The position numbers and the translations under genes are program-made. Positions 21,577-32,400 of a DNA stretch of 64,000 nucleotides are shown here, piece after piece; positions within the stretch are counted from its first letter, which is position 1, and every line of letters begins with the position of its first letter. A model generated the notes under the pieces. It ran no database searches, was not told the origin of the DNA, and worked only from the letters and a program-made list of their open reading frames with translations. Origin of the DNA: Beroe forskalii (lineage: Eukaryota > Ctenophora > Nuda > Beroida > Beroidae); assembly GCA_011033025.1 (NCBI GenBank), contig WFMF01000338.1:124001-188000 (forward strand), read 5' to 3'.

Positions 21577-23575
21577 CCTTAATGAAACTTAAGGATGTCA
21601 TAGGTATTTATGATACAATTTTGCACCAAAAATTTGGAATGTCTACCTCAAAAAATGCCCGAGTTATCGCAGTCAGGGGCAGGGACCTGGTTCTTTCCAG
21701 TTGGGGCTTCATGCACCTCCCCCTCCCGAGTGTGCCAACTGCACTTCCCCATGCAGTTGGTATCATCCACACCTTCCACCTGCTGGGTACTCTCTAGTAC
21801 CACTCACCAGCTAAGTATCATAACTTCACTATCCAGCCCCTCACGGTATATTAACTTTTGATTTTACATTATAACCACCCTAGCCCCATCTTTCTATATC
21901 TATACTATTCTTTTATCTTTTTACTTAATTGACTATAATTCAGGTACACTAACTTGAAGACTGTCCTCAAAGGGAATGATCAACCCATAAAAACATATTA
22001 TATACTGTAACAACATGGGCACAGCAGTACTCACTTTGTACTACAAAAAAACAATATGGCTTCCTCCCTCAAACTCTCAAAGGCCACTCAAGAACCCCTG
22101 ATAAGATTTTCTCCAGATCCCTCCAAAGTTCAGATCCCTCCAAGGTTCCTCAGCACCATCATGGAATAATTTTTGTCTCATTCTGGAACTCTGGAAGCAG
22201 CAGTTACATTGGCGACCCCTGCATTATCAACCCTCTTACTGCTTTAAAACTAAGCCCACTGGGCACTGTCCAATTTTCCCATATTATATCCGATTAGGAA
22301 ACAACATTTTATTTTGTTATCTGCCACTTTCATCACCCTCACCTGCTGGGTACTCTGTACTTCAAACCAGCTAAGTCCCATTACCTCACCACTTCCGTCA
22401 GGCAACAAATTTCTGTACATCTAGACCCATAGAAATAAATACTACAGTACAAACTGCAGCCAATTTCGAAAGGATGTTCCATCCCAATAAATCAGATTTA
22501 GCAACATTGCCAAGATTAATGAACAATTATACAACACCAAAAACATCACCAAAATATCACAAAACTAACAATCAGTTCCCTCTCTTCTTTCCAGGTAGTA
22601 CCCCATAGTTGGCTTTGCCCCATTGATCCCAGCATAACTCCAATCAATGGGAATATTATTTACACAGTCTGGTTGGGTCAGACCTCCCTGTGGCTCAGTC
22701 AGATGAAGGGAGGTGGTACATAGCCACCTCCGGCTGATCTCCGACTTAATCTGCAGGCAAGCACTGACTTGTTTTGCAGTCTGTTTGAAGCCAGGGGCGT
22801 TGGTGGCTTGCTGGTCCAGTGAGGTCCTGGACGGGTAGGCTACTCTCAGCCCAGGATATCTCCGGCAGTCGGGTGGCCTGAAAAACCACCCAGGAGTTCA
22901 CACCCTTCGCCTAGTGTACTAGGGATAGTCTCCATGCTCAGCATGGCTGCCACCGGCCTGGTTGATTAAACCGACTGTGGCCATTTTACTAAGACTAAGA
23001 CTACTAAGCCCGAGTTATCAACGAAAAACCGGTTTATTTGCCATATCTCAGCCTCTGAGACTCAAAAATGTTAGCTACTCCAGGATCATATTGCCCACAT
23101 ATTGCCCGTAATATCCTGAAAGTTTCATCAAGATTGCTCAAAAAACCTTGGAGGTATGCGACTTTTTGTATCGCAAAAAGTTTACATAAAGCACAATTAA
23201 AGGGTACATTATGCAAGCTTGCATAGTTTTACATGTCCAAATATGGAGATAAGCACGGTGTTTGTTTACATTTCATCTGCAGAGTGTGTAAAAGCTTGCG
23301 TATACACGCTTTTTTGCGATACAAAAAGGCGCATATCTCCGAGGTTTTTTGAGCAATCTTGATGAAACTTTCAGGATATTACGGGCAATATGTGGGCAAT
23401 ATGATCCTGGAGTAGCTAACATTTTTGAGTCTCAGAGGCTGAGATATGGCAAATAAACCGGTTTTTCGTTGATAACTCGGGCATTTTTTGAGGTAGACAT
23501 TTCAAATTTTTGGTGCAGAATTGTATCATACATACCTATGACATCCCAAAGTTTCATTAAGAAACTCCAAACACA
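21577..23575. mobile_element. Foldback element with nested retroposon
   Basis: Arms of about 280 bp face each other: 21577-21668 continuing at 23020-23195, against about 23287-23575. The arm sequence includes CTTAATGAAACTT, GATGTCATAGGTAT, GAAAAACCGGTTTAT and CATATCTCAGCCTCTGAGAC. The loop is about 90 bp. A 1,340-bp element interrupts the left arm exactly at a duplicated CCCGAGTTATC. The arms contain the same ~140-bp module as 5480-5990. Confidence 0.8.
21669..23008 (+). mobile_element. 1.34-kb retroposon with 11-bp target duplication
   Basis: Flanked by exact CCCGAGTTATC at 21658-21668 and 23009-23019. The right end is a (TAAGAC)n-like tail, ACTAAGACTAAGACTACTAAG-type, as left by target-primed reverse transcription. 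The interior has a diverged direct repeat (CACCTGCTGGGTACTCT and CCAGCTAAGT at about 21778 and 22340). The last ~400 bp (22600-22990) is GC-richer with TGGCTCAGTCAGATG. No coding frame is seen. It is probably a long composite SINE or a LINE-mobilised transcript. Confidence 0.7.
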
Positions 23576-24332
23576 ACCAAAGTTGCTACTTTTGCAGCAA
23601 CTGCATAATATTGAATATGCCCATAGTTGACTATCACTTTGATTGCATATGTTACAAATAATGGTATTGAGGGAATTGGCCTCATCCATCTATGAGTTGT
23701 TAAGTGTTTTTTCACAGTTCTCCCTGAAATTTATATCTATGTAAGTTATTTATTTATTGTTGATTTATATTTGAAATAAAGCTTATTACCTAATTTACCA
23801 TTTGCAATTTATAGTAGCCCAATTGGCACCATTAATAAACAAATTCTCCATCTTCTAAGATACTACTGCATCAGCTGGAAAGTTTTTAATGAAAAAGGCA
23901 AATCTCAACATAGCAAATAAGTAAAACTTTAGCACAAAATTCAACTACCACTTGCCCAGGTGGTACTAAAAAACCAAACTAATCTGTCAATTCTGTTCAG
24001 GTTCGCACTATAGCAACAGCCTGTGTGTTTCCTTTCCCCCAGAATTTGACAACCTTTGACATGTTGAAATTATGCCCTCATTGTGAAATGTCTCCTCTGA
24101 AAACACTCCAAAAAATACTTCCAAGTTAAGGTTCAACACTTAATCATAGGATACATGGTCATGAAAAACTTTGTCAGTTTTAAACTCTTGTTACAGATGA
24201 GTACATTATGTATATTGTTAACTGAGTGTAAAATTAGGTTTATAATAGATTGTAAAATGGGATAAAAATTTGATTACTTGTTTCACTTGATTACTTGTTT
24301 CACTTGAACGTTCTTTTTGGCCCACCCGGTAT
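23576..24332. other. Insertion-cluster remainder, no gene
   Basis: AT-rich sequence private to the right arm. It ends at 24332 with TTTTTGGCCCACCCGG, close to the TTTGGCACACCCG terminus of the dispersed module family, so it probably belongs to another copy of that family. The left arm shows the uninterrupted join up to TAATGATA at about 11957. Confidence 0.5.
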
Positions 24333-24979
24333 CATTAAATTATTACATGATTGGGAAATCTGAAATTATTCTGATGTGGTGATGATGGGACTTAAGGAAA
24401 AATGCCATCAAGACAAACACCACCTCAAAACTGCAATTGTACATTATGCACTGTTATGCTGATCCTTTGTCCATGCCATAACCATAATGGCTGACTGTTG
24501 TTACAACTTACATGATGGTCTCACACATTGATTTCACTTCAAATGTGGTTTTGAATAACTTGCTTATCTGCTTTCTTGTCAGCTGGTATTGGTCTGGATA
24601 CCCAATGCTGTCCATATGCTAGTTTAAGTATTTAGTTTCTATTTATTTTATTGGAACTTTTCATTCAGTACATGGGGCTCAAATATAGGAGCACATCACA
24701 TTAATTTAATCATAATTGACAATGAGATGAATGTTCAATCATGGTGACTGGTGTAATGGCTATAAAATATAAATTACTTGTTTTATTAATTAATTAATTG
24801 AATTGCCTTGTGATCTTATAAACACTTGAAAGCCAAAACACATTCAAAGGTCATTGATATTTTCATGAGATATGAACTATTTCTGTAATTCAATCTGAAT
24901 CACAGCCTTTCGTTTTGTGACTTGAGTATTTCAGGTAGTTTTCTGATTACACTGATTTATATTCAATCCTATTTTCAGT

Positions 24980-26095
24980 ATGGTAGGTATAGACTTGACA
25001 GTGAAGGGGAACAATGCATCCAATTTACGTATGGTTACAGAGCAGACATTGGATAGAGAGGGCTTTTTCATTCCAGAACCTCCTCAGAGGGTCCAACAAA
25101 ATAGGGCTAAATCTGCACTAGGGATTGGAACACGAGAACAGAGATGTCAACCGCCTCCTGCAGCACACAAGTCACCATCTCGCCCCAAGTCAGCTGCATA
25201 TCAATCCAAAAGGAATAATGAATGTCGACCAAATGGCTCAACCACCATACATCATAATAATGAGGTTAAGAACCAGCTTATTAATCAAGGAGATTTTAAA
25301 GGCTTTATAAGAAGTGCAAGAATGACAATGAATCAGAAATGGGTTCAACAAGGAGAAAGACCAAAATGGAAACCAAGAAACTCTCAGGTGGCAGAAACAA
25401 AGCCTTCCAATAAGCTTGATAAACATGATGTAAAACAGCAAATAAGTGTTTGTCAGGTGATGGCAAAAATGAAAAATAATTCTTCTGAGAGTTCTGGTGC
25501 TGCTGCACCACCTTCTTCCCCAAAATCAAGTACAAGCATTGTGGTTGGGAAACGTTTTATTGAAGACTATCCCATGTCAAATGATCAACCAAGTTATATC
25601 AACTATGCTAAGTCAAGAACAAATGTGAATGGGAATAATAGAAACAAAAAGGCTCTATCTTATCTCCAAGAAGACATGACTATAACCAATGAGCCATCGA
25701 CTAAACCAAGCAGAGACATAATTGAAATCCCTACTATGGACATGTTTGCTACTGATGAACCAGATGAAGAAAGTGTGGTAATTATGGACCAGGGAGAGCC
25801 ACAGCCAAGATTAACCCAATCTTCATTATATGACAGAGTGTACCTAAGAGATTATAGTGAGTCAAAATATAACCCTAGAAGTGGTGATGCCAATCGAATA
25901 GACCGGCCAAAATCAGACAAAAACTATGTGAGATATACTCCAGACACATACAGATTTAAGAACAATACAAGATTTACAAAAGAGAGGGTTTTCCATAAGC
26001 TTTGGGACAGGGAACAACTGAGGCATCCCGTGGGAAACATAAAGGCTGTCTCACCATGTCGACCATCTCACTCAATTTATACTGGTGTCTCATGA
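24980..26095 (+). CDS. Unrecognised 371-residue protein, intact
   Basis: A single open frame of 371 codons from ATG at 24980 to TGA at 26095. It has no signal peptide or membrane segment and is rich in S, N, K, R, P and Q, so most of it should be disordered. Conserved-looking islands are at the start (about residues 1-40, with REGFFIPEPPQRVQQN), in the middle (KRFIEDYPMSNDQPSYINY) and at the C-terminus (YVRYTPDTYRF, ERVFHKLWDREQLRHP). A TTTTCAG lies just before the ATG, so a 5' untranslated intron may end there. It ends 337 bp upstream of, and in the same orientation as, the TMEM249-like gene; this order is kept in the other arm. I do not recognise the family; a sperm or cilium role would be guesswork from context. 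Confidence 0.75.
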   Translation: MVGIDLTVKGNNASNLRMVTEQTLDREGFFIPEPPQRVQQNRAKSALGIGTREQRCQPPPAAHKSPSRPKSAAYQSKRNNECRPNGSTTIHHNNEVKNQLINQGDFKGFIRSARMTMNQKWVQQGERPKWKPRNSQVAETKPSNKLDKHDVKQQISVCQVMAKMKNNSSESSGAAAPPSSPKSSTSIVVGKRFIEDYPMSNDQPSYINYAKSRTNVNGNNRNKKALSYLQEDMTITNEPSTKPSRDIIEIPTMDMFATDEPDEESVVIMDQGEPQPRLTQSSLYDRVYLRDYSESKYNPRSGDANRIDRPKSDKNYVRYTPDTYRFKNNTRFTKERVFHKLWDREQLRHPVGNIKAVSPCRPSHSIYTGVS

Positions 26096-26431
26096 CATCC
26101 CTGAGAATTGTCTAGGATTTTATTTGACTACATCCTGCGATAGAAATGTAAATAGGAATTTGATTTTGGATTATGATTGTTATTTGAATGCTCTTTTTGT
26201 GGAAACTTGATGTATAACAGAATGATTATTTGTAGATTCATTCTCTGATCTGACCAAACAGTTAATACTGCAGGCAATTATCAATAATTGAAATTATTTA
26301 CCAATCCATTATTGTAAATTTCTAATGAATATGGTATTCAGAGAATCGATTAGGTACACTCAATTATTGGATGTTTCTTAGATGCAATGACTTATCTACT
26401 AACACCACATTTCCTCTGTTAGAATAGCAGC

Positions 26432-29400
26432 ATGGGGGTGTTCAGCAAATGGTCCTTCTTGGAGCATGTGGAAACTACCCTGGAACAACAAGTCACCAAC
26501 AATCCTCTATATCCCTTCAAAAAGGATGAAAGTGATCCTAATGTTTTAGTCTACAAAGACAGACCCCCAGAATTCTATATATCTTGTAAGTATTTAGTCG
26601 TGAATCAAGAATTGTACATGCAAGACACCCAGTCGGTTTTGATCTGTAAGTCATGCCCCATTTTGCTGTGCTGTAAAATTTTATAATTGAGTTGAATAAT
26701 TATTCATTTCCTTTATATCATCAGGTGTTGTATCTGTGCTGTGTGTGATCATCATCTCCATTTGGGTGTCAGTTGTCCTGGCTTCTTCCATGGCAGTCAG
26801 CCAAGGGATTGTTTTCCCTTCTGCTCTGCTGGTCTACTTTCTGTACAGGGGAACCCAGACCCTCATGGTATGTATTCTAATCTACAAACCACAGTAGTGC
26901 TGCACCTGTAATCTGTCATATTCATTCATCATTGAATATGACTAAGAACTGCTTTTTCCCATGTGATTGCATTGCAGAGAGTGCACTAAAACCAAACAAT
27001 AATGCAGCATTAGTTTTTACACAGATTTACCCCAAATCCTATTTTCTCTGCGGATTTTCTTACTTTTGATCCGGGTATTGGGGGTGGGGGGGGGGGTCGA
27101 CGGTCGTCCGAATTGTTTTACTAGTCAACTCATGAAACTTTGCATACCAGTACAGTTTGACTCAAATAAGAAAATACTGCTTTCAGAATTCAGAATTTTG
27201 GCCATTTTCAAGATTTACAGCTTCTTGAAAGACTCCAATTTTTGGGCCGAAATGGGCTTTTTGGTCCATAAGTGTCCAAAAGACATGACTAAAGGCTGAG
27301 CTTTTTCCCATGTGACTGCATTGCAGAGAGTGCACTAGAACCTGTCTGTCAACTATTAGATTTACTCTATCTTTCATGGTAAGGACGTACAAGATCAACA
27401 TTGACGCTGGTTGGTACAAGTTCTACGTCGGAGATCAACGAATCCATGAGGGCAAACTCCACAACTTCTACTTCAGACTTCAAGAAAAGTCTAGCACAGG
27501 TATATCTTAATGACACAATTATACAGGTTGATATTAATTCGAAGTGGTGATCGAATGAAGTTGCAGTGTGAACAGACTTCAGTTGACTGGTATCCCACCA
27601 GTGGACGCAGGTGGTATGGTGTTGTGACTGCTGTGCTAGGTGAAACCATAAAACTGGTGTCAAAACTGGTCAAGATAGTGAATTACTGGTAATCTCGCAG
27701 ATCATCCCCCATTTAGTATTAGTAGAATTACTGGTGTTGCTGTCAACCAGTGAGTATTGACTCAGCTTTCCATGGTAGCAAGTCAGTGAATAGGCGTTAA
27801 TTAATGAACCGATTCAGTGATTACAGTGACTATTGTCAACAAATTGATTTTCCATATCATAACTTCAAATTTTCTCGTATATTTCTAGTCAATTGTCCCC
27901 TTTTCAGGCTTCCCCTACTATGAGATCGTCCTGAACGGATTCAAAGTATCCTGTGTTAGCATCTCTGGCTTTTCGAAGAACATCAGGAAAATGAGGGAAA
28001 TCGGTTAGTTGAATATTCTCGGACATTTTTCTGATCTTGGATTTAAATTTTAATCCTCCCTCGGGCCCTCACATTATTTTATTTTGAAGGTTTTACTTGA
28101 ATTCCAGCAGCCGTACGGCCAATGACAGGAATCGAATAACTGAATGAAATTTTCGTAAACTGTTCGATATACAACAAAAGAATAAAGTTCTTATGTGGGG
28201 CATAGATCCGTTTGCCACTTTGTCCAGGCGCCAGTTTAATGCAGGTCTAGCGCCGGTTTAATGCAGGTCTATCGCCAGTCTAGTGCAGGTCTAATGCAGG
28301 TTTGGCGCCGGTTTTGTGCAGGTTTAGCGCCGGTTTAGCGCGGGGCCAGCGCCAGTCTAATGCAGGTCCTGTGCCACTCTAATGCAGGTCTAGCGCCGGT
28401 TTGGTGCAGATCCAGCGCCGGTTGAGCGCGGGTACAACGCTGGTGCAATGCAGGTCTAGCGCCGGTTTAATGCAGGTCTTGTGCCAGTCTAGTGCCACTC
28501 TAATGCAGGTCTAGCGCCGGTTTGGTGCAGGTCGAGCGCTGGTTAAGCGCTGGTCCAATGCACCTCGGATGCTATCTCAATATTACTAATGCATTTTATA
28601 CAGATTTGGCGCCGATTAAATTATTCAGGTTCGACGTCGTTTCATGCATGTTTGGCGCTGTTTTAATGCAGGTGCAACGCCATTCCAATGCAGGTTAGTT
28701 ACCACCATCTGGTCCTTCCTGGATGCCTTGAAGCTGGAGCACTCCCTCACAGAGCTGAAGATCGTGAAGCACATGACCAGAGATCCCCCCTACCCGACAG
28801 AAGAAGTGGATCAACTACGATGAACGTTTCCAGAGAGTTGTTGACAAGTACGATGATTATAGTATTGTAAGATATCTGAAAGTTGTAGGTAGTTTGATTT
28901 AGATAATGAGTGATCTTATGTATTTGATTATTATGTGTGTGATATTATAATACTGATCATATTATCATCTTTGCAATTATATTTTGCGTTTTTATAAGTC
29001 CGGGAAATCATGTCGGTAAAATGTCCAGTGTCGGTATAAAGTCCATTTTTGGACTTTATGCCGACCAGGGGTTTTTCGGAGTCGGCATATGGTCCAGTGT
29101 CGGCATAAAGTCCGGGAATCTGCAGGTTTGACGTCTTTTCATGAATGTTTGGCGCTGTTTTTCCAGCGCTGGTTAAGCGCTGGTCCAATGCACCTCGGAT
29201 GCTGTCTCAATATTACTAATGCATTTCATACAGATTTGGCGCCGATTATGCAGGTTTGACGTCTTTTCATGAATGTTTGGCGCTGTTTTGATGCGGGTGC
29301 AACGCCATTCCAATGCGGGTTTGGCGCCGGTTTCATGCAGGTTTAGCATGTTCAATTCTATGCCCCATGACTCTTCATAATAATAATAAATAATGGTTAC

Positions 29401-32400
29401 CGGTGGTAACTAAAGTACTTCATCATTGTTACCGGTGGTAACTAACATACGTTACCATGGTTACCGATGGTAACTTACGTACATAACCATGGTTATCTGT
29501 GGTAACTGACGAACGTTAGTACCATGGTTACCGGTGGTTACTAACGTACGTTACCATGGTTACCGACCTGGTAACTAACGTGGGTTACCATGGTTACCGA
29601 TGGTAGCTAACGTACGTTACCATGGTTACCGGTGGTAACTTAGGTGGGTCACTGGTCACTGGTCACTAACGTCGTAACGTATGTTACTATGGTTACCGAT
29701 GGGCGCTAACGGACGTTTCCATGGTTACCGGTGGTCCCTAACGGACGTTACCATGGCTAACGGTGGTAACTAACCTGCATTGGAATGGCGTTGCACCTGC
29801 ATTAAAACAGCGCCAAACATGCATGAAACGACGTCGAACCTGAATAATTTAATCGGCGCCAAATCTGTATAAAATGCATTAGTAATATTGAGATAGCATC
29901 CGAGGTGCATTGGATCAGCTCTGCACCAGCGCTGGACCTGCACCAAACCGGCGCTAGACCTGCATTAGAGTGGCACTAGACTGACACAAGACCTGCATTA
30001 AACCGGCGCTAGACCTGCATTGCACCAGCGCTGTACCCGCGCTCAACCGGCGCTGGATCTGCACCAAACCGGCGCTAGACCTGCATTAGAGTGGCACAGG
30101 ACCTGCATTAGACTGGCGCTTGCCCCGCGCTAAACCGGCGCTAAACCTGCACAAAACCGGCGCCAAACCTGCATTAGACCTGCACTAGACTGGCGTTAGA
30201 CCTGCATTAAACCGGCGCTAGACCTGCATTAGACTGGCGCCTGGACAAAGTGGCAAACGGATCTATGCCCCTTATGTGGGTATATTCCCAATATTGTATC
30301 ATGTATGTTAAGATGTAACATGTTTATGCCGTTCTAATTTCTATTATTCATTCGCAATTGAGTTAATATGTAACTTTATAGCAAAGCTATTTCCAATCAT
30401 GGTTGGACTGCTGGATTGGAATTCTCCCAAATTTTCTAAATTATTCTCATCAAATTTCAAATATGCAACCATGTCCTCGTATCGTAAACAATAAATAACA
30501 CAAATAAAAACCCTGCGATATGATGCCAGTAAATTACATTGTGTCTTAATTTGGGAATTGGGATCTAACGGGTGTGCCAAAAAAGTAGACAATTGTAGAG
30601 CTCGATAACTCCGCTAGTGTTTGGAATTTGATGATGAAATTTTGGGATGTCCTAGATATAGGCTGAAAGTTTTTTCAACAAAAATTTGAAGTGTCTAGCC
30701 CAAAAAATGTCTGAGATATCAACAAAAAACCAGTTTTTCGGCTATATTTCAAATTTTGAGATCCAATAACTCTGATTGTGTTTGGAGTTTCTTGATGTAA
30801 TTTTGGGATGTCGTAGGTACAGGCTGAAAGATTTTTCAACAAAAATTTAAAGTGTCTAGCTCAAAAAATAACTCAGTTATCAACAAAAAATCGGGGTTTG
30901 CCCCATCTCTGTTTCCTTGCCAATATCTCTGTTTTTGGGACTCAAAAATGTTTGCAACTCCAGGGTCATATTGGTTTGATCATGCCCGAAATATCCTGAA
31001 AGTTTCATCATTGTCAAGATTGCTCGAAAAACCTCGGAGATATGTTAACATGTTATCAGTATAGCGCGTAATTACTGTGCTAACAACATTCCGCATAATG
31101 TGAATGAGCATTGTTTCACAACGAAATGTATTATACATTTTTAATTGTGACCCCATATTAAAATTTTAAAAAGCTCAATAGAGGAACCATAAGACCCCCC
31201 TCCACATTTTAATTGAAATATCCAAATAAAACAAGTTTTTGGCAAATTGTCAAAAGTAAGTAAATTATAGCACTGTAGTAACCCTCATAGCTTCTAAGAA
31301 TACTCCCTCACCATCCTCAAATTCTCGAGCCTTCCATGCATCAACATGGATCAGTTGCCCTGGGATGAAGCTTCTCACCAAATCATAATCGGGATGTGTA
31401 CAAAAAATCGTCATAACATAGAACTTCTCCTCAGTTTTTTAAGATAAGCAAAACCCCGTGGAGTAAGCACCCTGCACATCCTTCGTTTTGATGACACGAC
31501 ACTCCCCCGTTACACGCTCCCGTGTGGGAGCCTTTCCTCGACAGCTTGCACATAATTGTGCAGTAAGTACTGGGTGGGCTTGGCTGCACTGGGTGCAGTT
31601 CGTGAACTGTGCAGCGGTAAGTGTATACATGCCCCCCAACATGTTTATACAAACATCTTCACCCACCAAGTTATTAACCGATTCAACCTCATAACTTTGG
31701 CTAAAATTTCGTCTGTATCTCTGACTAACTCACGTAGGGACACACGGTACCGTCCGTTTGACAGGTGATGTGTGTTCGGGATAAGTCCATAGACGAATAC
31801 TCCCCTGAAATTGAGAGTGTTTGTGAGGCGGGCACCACAGTCTTCGCACGGAAACCTGAATTTCAATCATGGAAGACCGGGTGATACGATGGGGTGATTT
31901 AATTGGGTAATCTGAACTCACTGATTGAGGTGCAAAGTGATCAGCGTCCCAAAAACGTGAAAAAACAATCAATTTGCGATAGTAGTTGAGTAGATGCTCA
32001 GATGGGGCAATTTAGAGATTTGGAGTTTAAACTATATTCAGTGTTTGAGGGGGCAAATGCAATCAACATAGCAGTCATTTTTGTCCTTAAGACTCGGTTA
32101 AATAAGGATCAATAAGGTAATAAAAGTCATGTGGCCTTCAACATGATTTAGAGCTTATTTTTTTTTCTAATTTTTTCTCTGACCTGACTCATACACCACT
32201 CATTTGAAAACATATTGTACTTTTCACACACTACAAAAGCTATAAAAAGAGTAACATATCTCAAAAAATATATTTATTGTTATATGTAATACCTGGGTTC
32301 ACCTGCCCAAACACCGTCAACAGAAAACAGACAATCAGTATGAACATCCCTGCATTGCATTTGATTCAGATTCATTTTCATAATCAAAAAGTTTTGATTC

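Larger units (their letters stand above)
28197..30271. mobile_element. 2.1-kb foldback transposon
   Basis: Target duplication TTATGT (28191-28196 and 30272-30277). The left arm shows the single, empty site at 6282-6287. Terminal inverted arms are each about 510 bp (28197-28706 and 29762-30271), starting GGGGCATAGATCCG and made of about 20-22-bp units alternating GCGCCGGTT and AATGCAGGTCTA. The interior has a coding-like piece (28707-28866), GTCGGCATAAAGTCC inverted repeats (about 29010-29115), a second stretch of arm-like units and a GTTACC palindrome array. No transposase is seen. It resembles Foldback/Galileo-type architecture, but the 6-bp duplication does not settle the superfamily. Confidence 0.85.

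Noticed and set aside
27528-27692. Possible extra exon with GDRMKLQCEQTSVDWYP between exons 3 and 4 of the TMEM249-like gene
   Set aside because: Its phase does not fit exon 3 (a stop follows at once), while exon 3 joins exon 4 at 27908 in frame; the left arm copy also diverges here. Probably intronic repeat.
29395-29761. CRISPR-like array
   Set aside because: Units are degenerate palindromes with no unique spacers, inside a eukaryotic foldback transposon.
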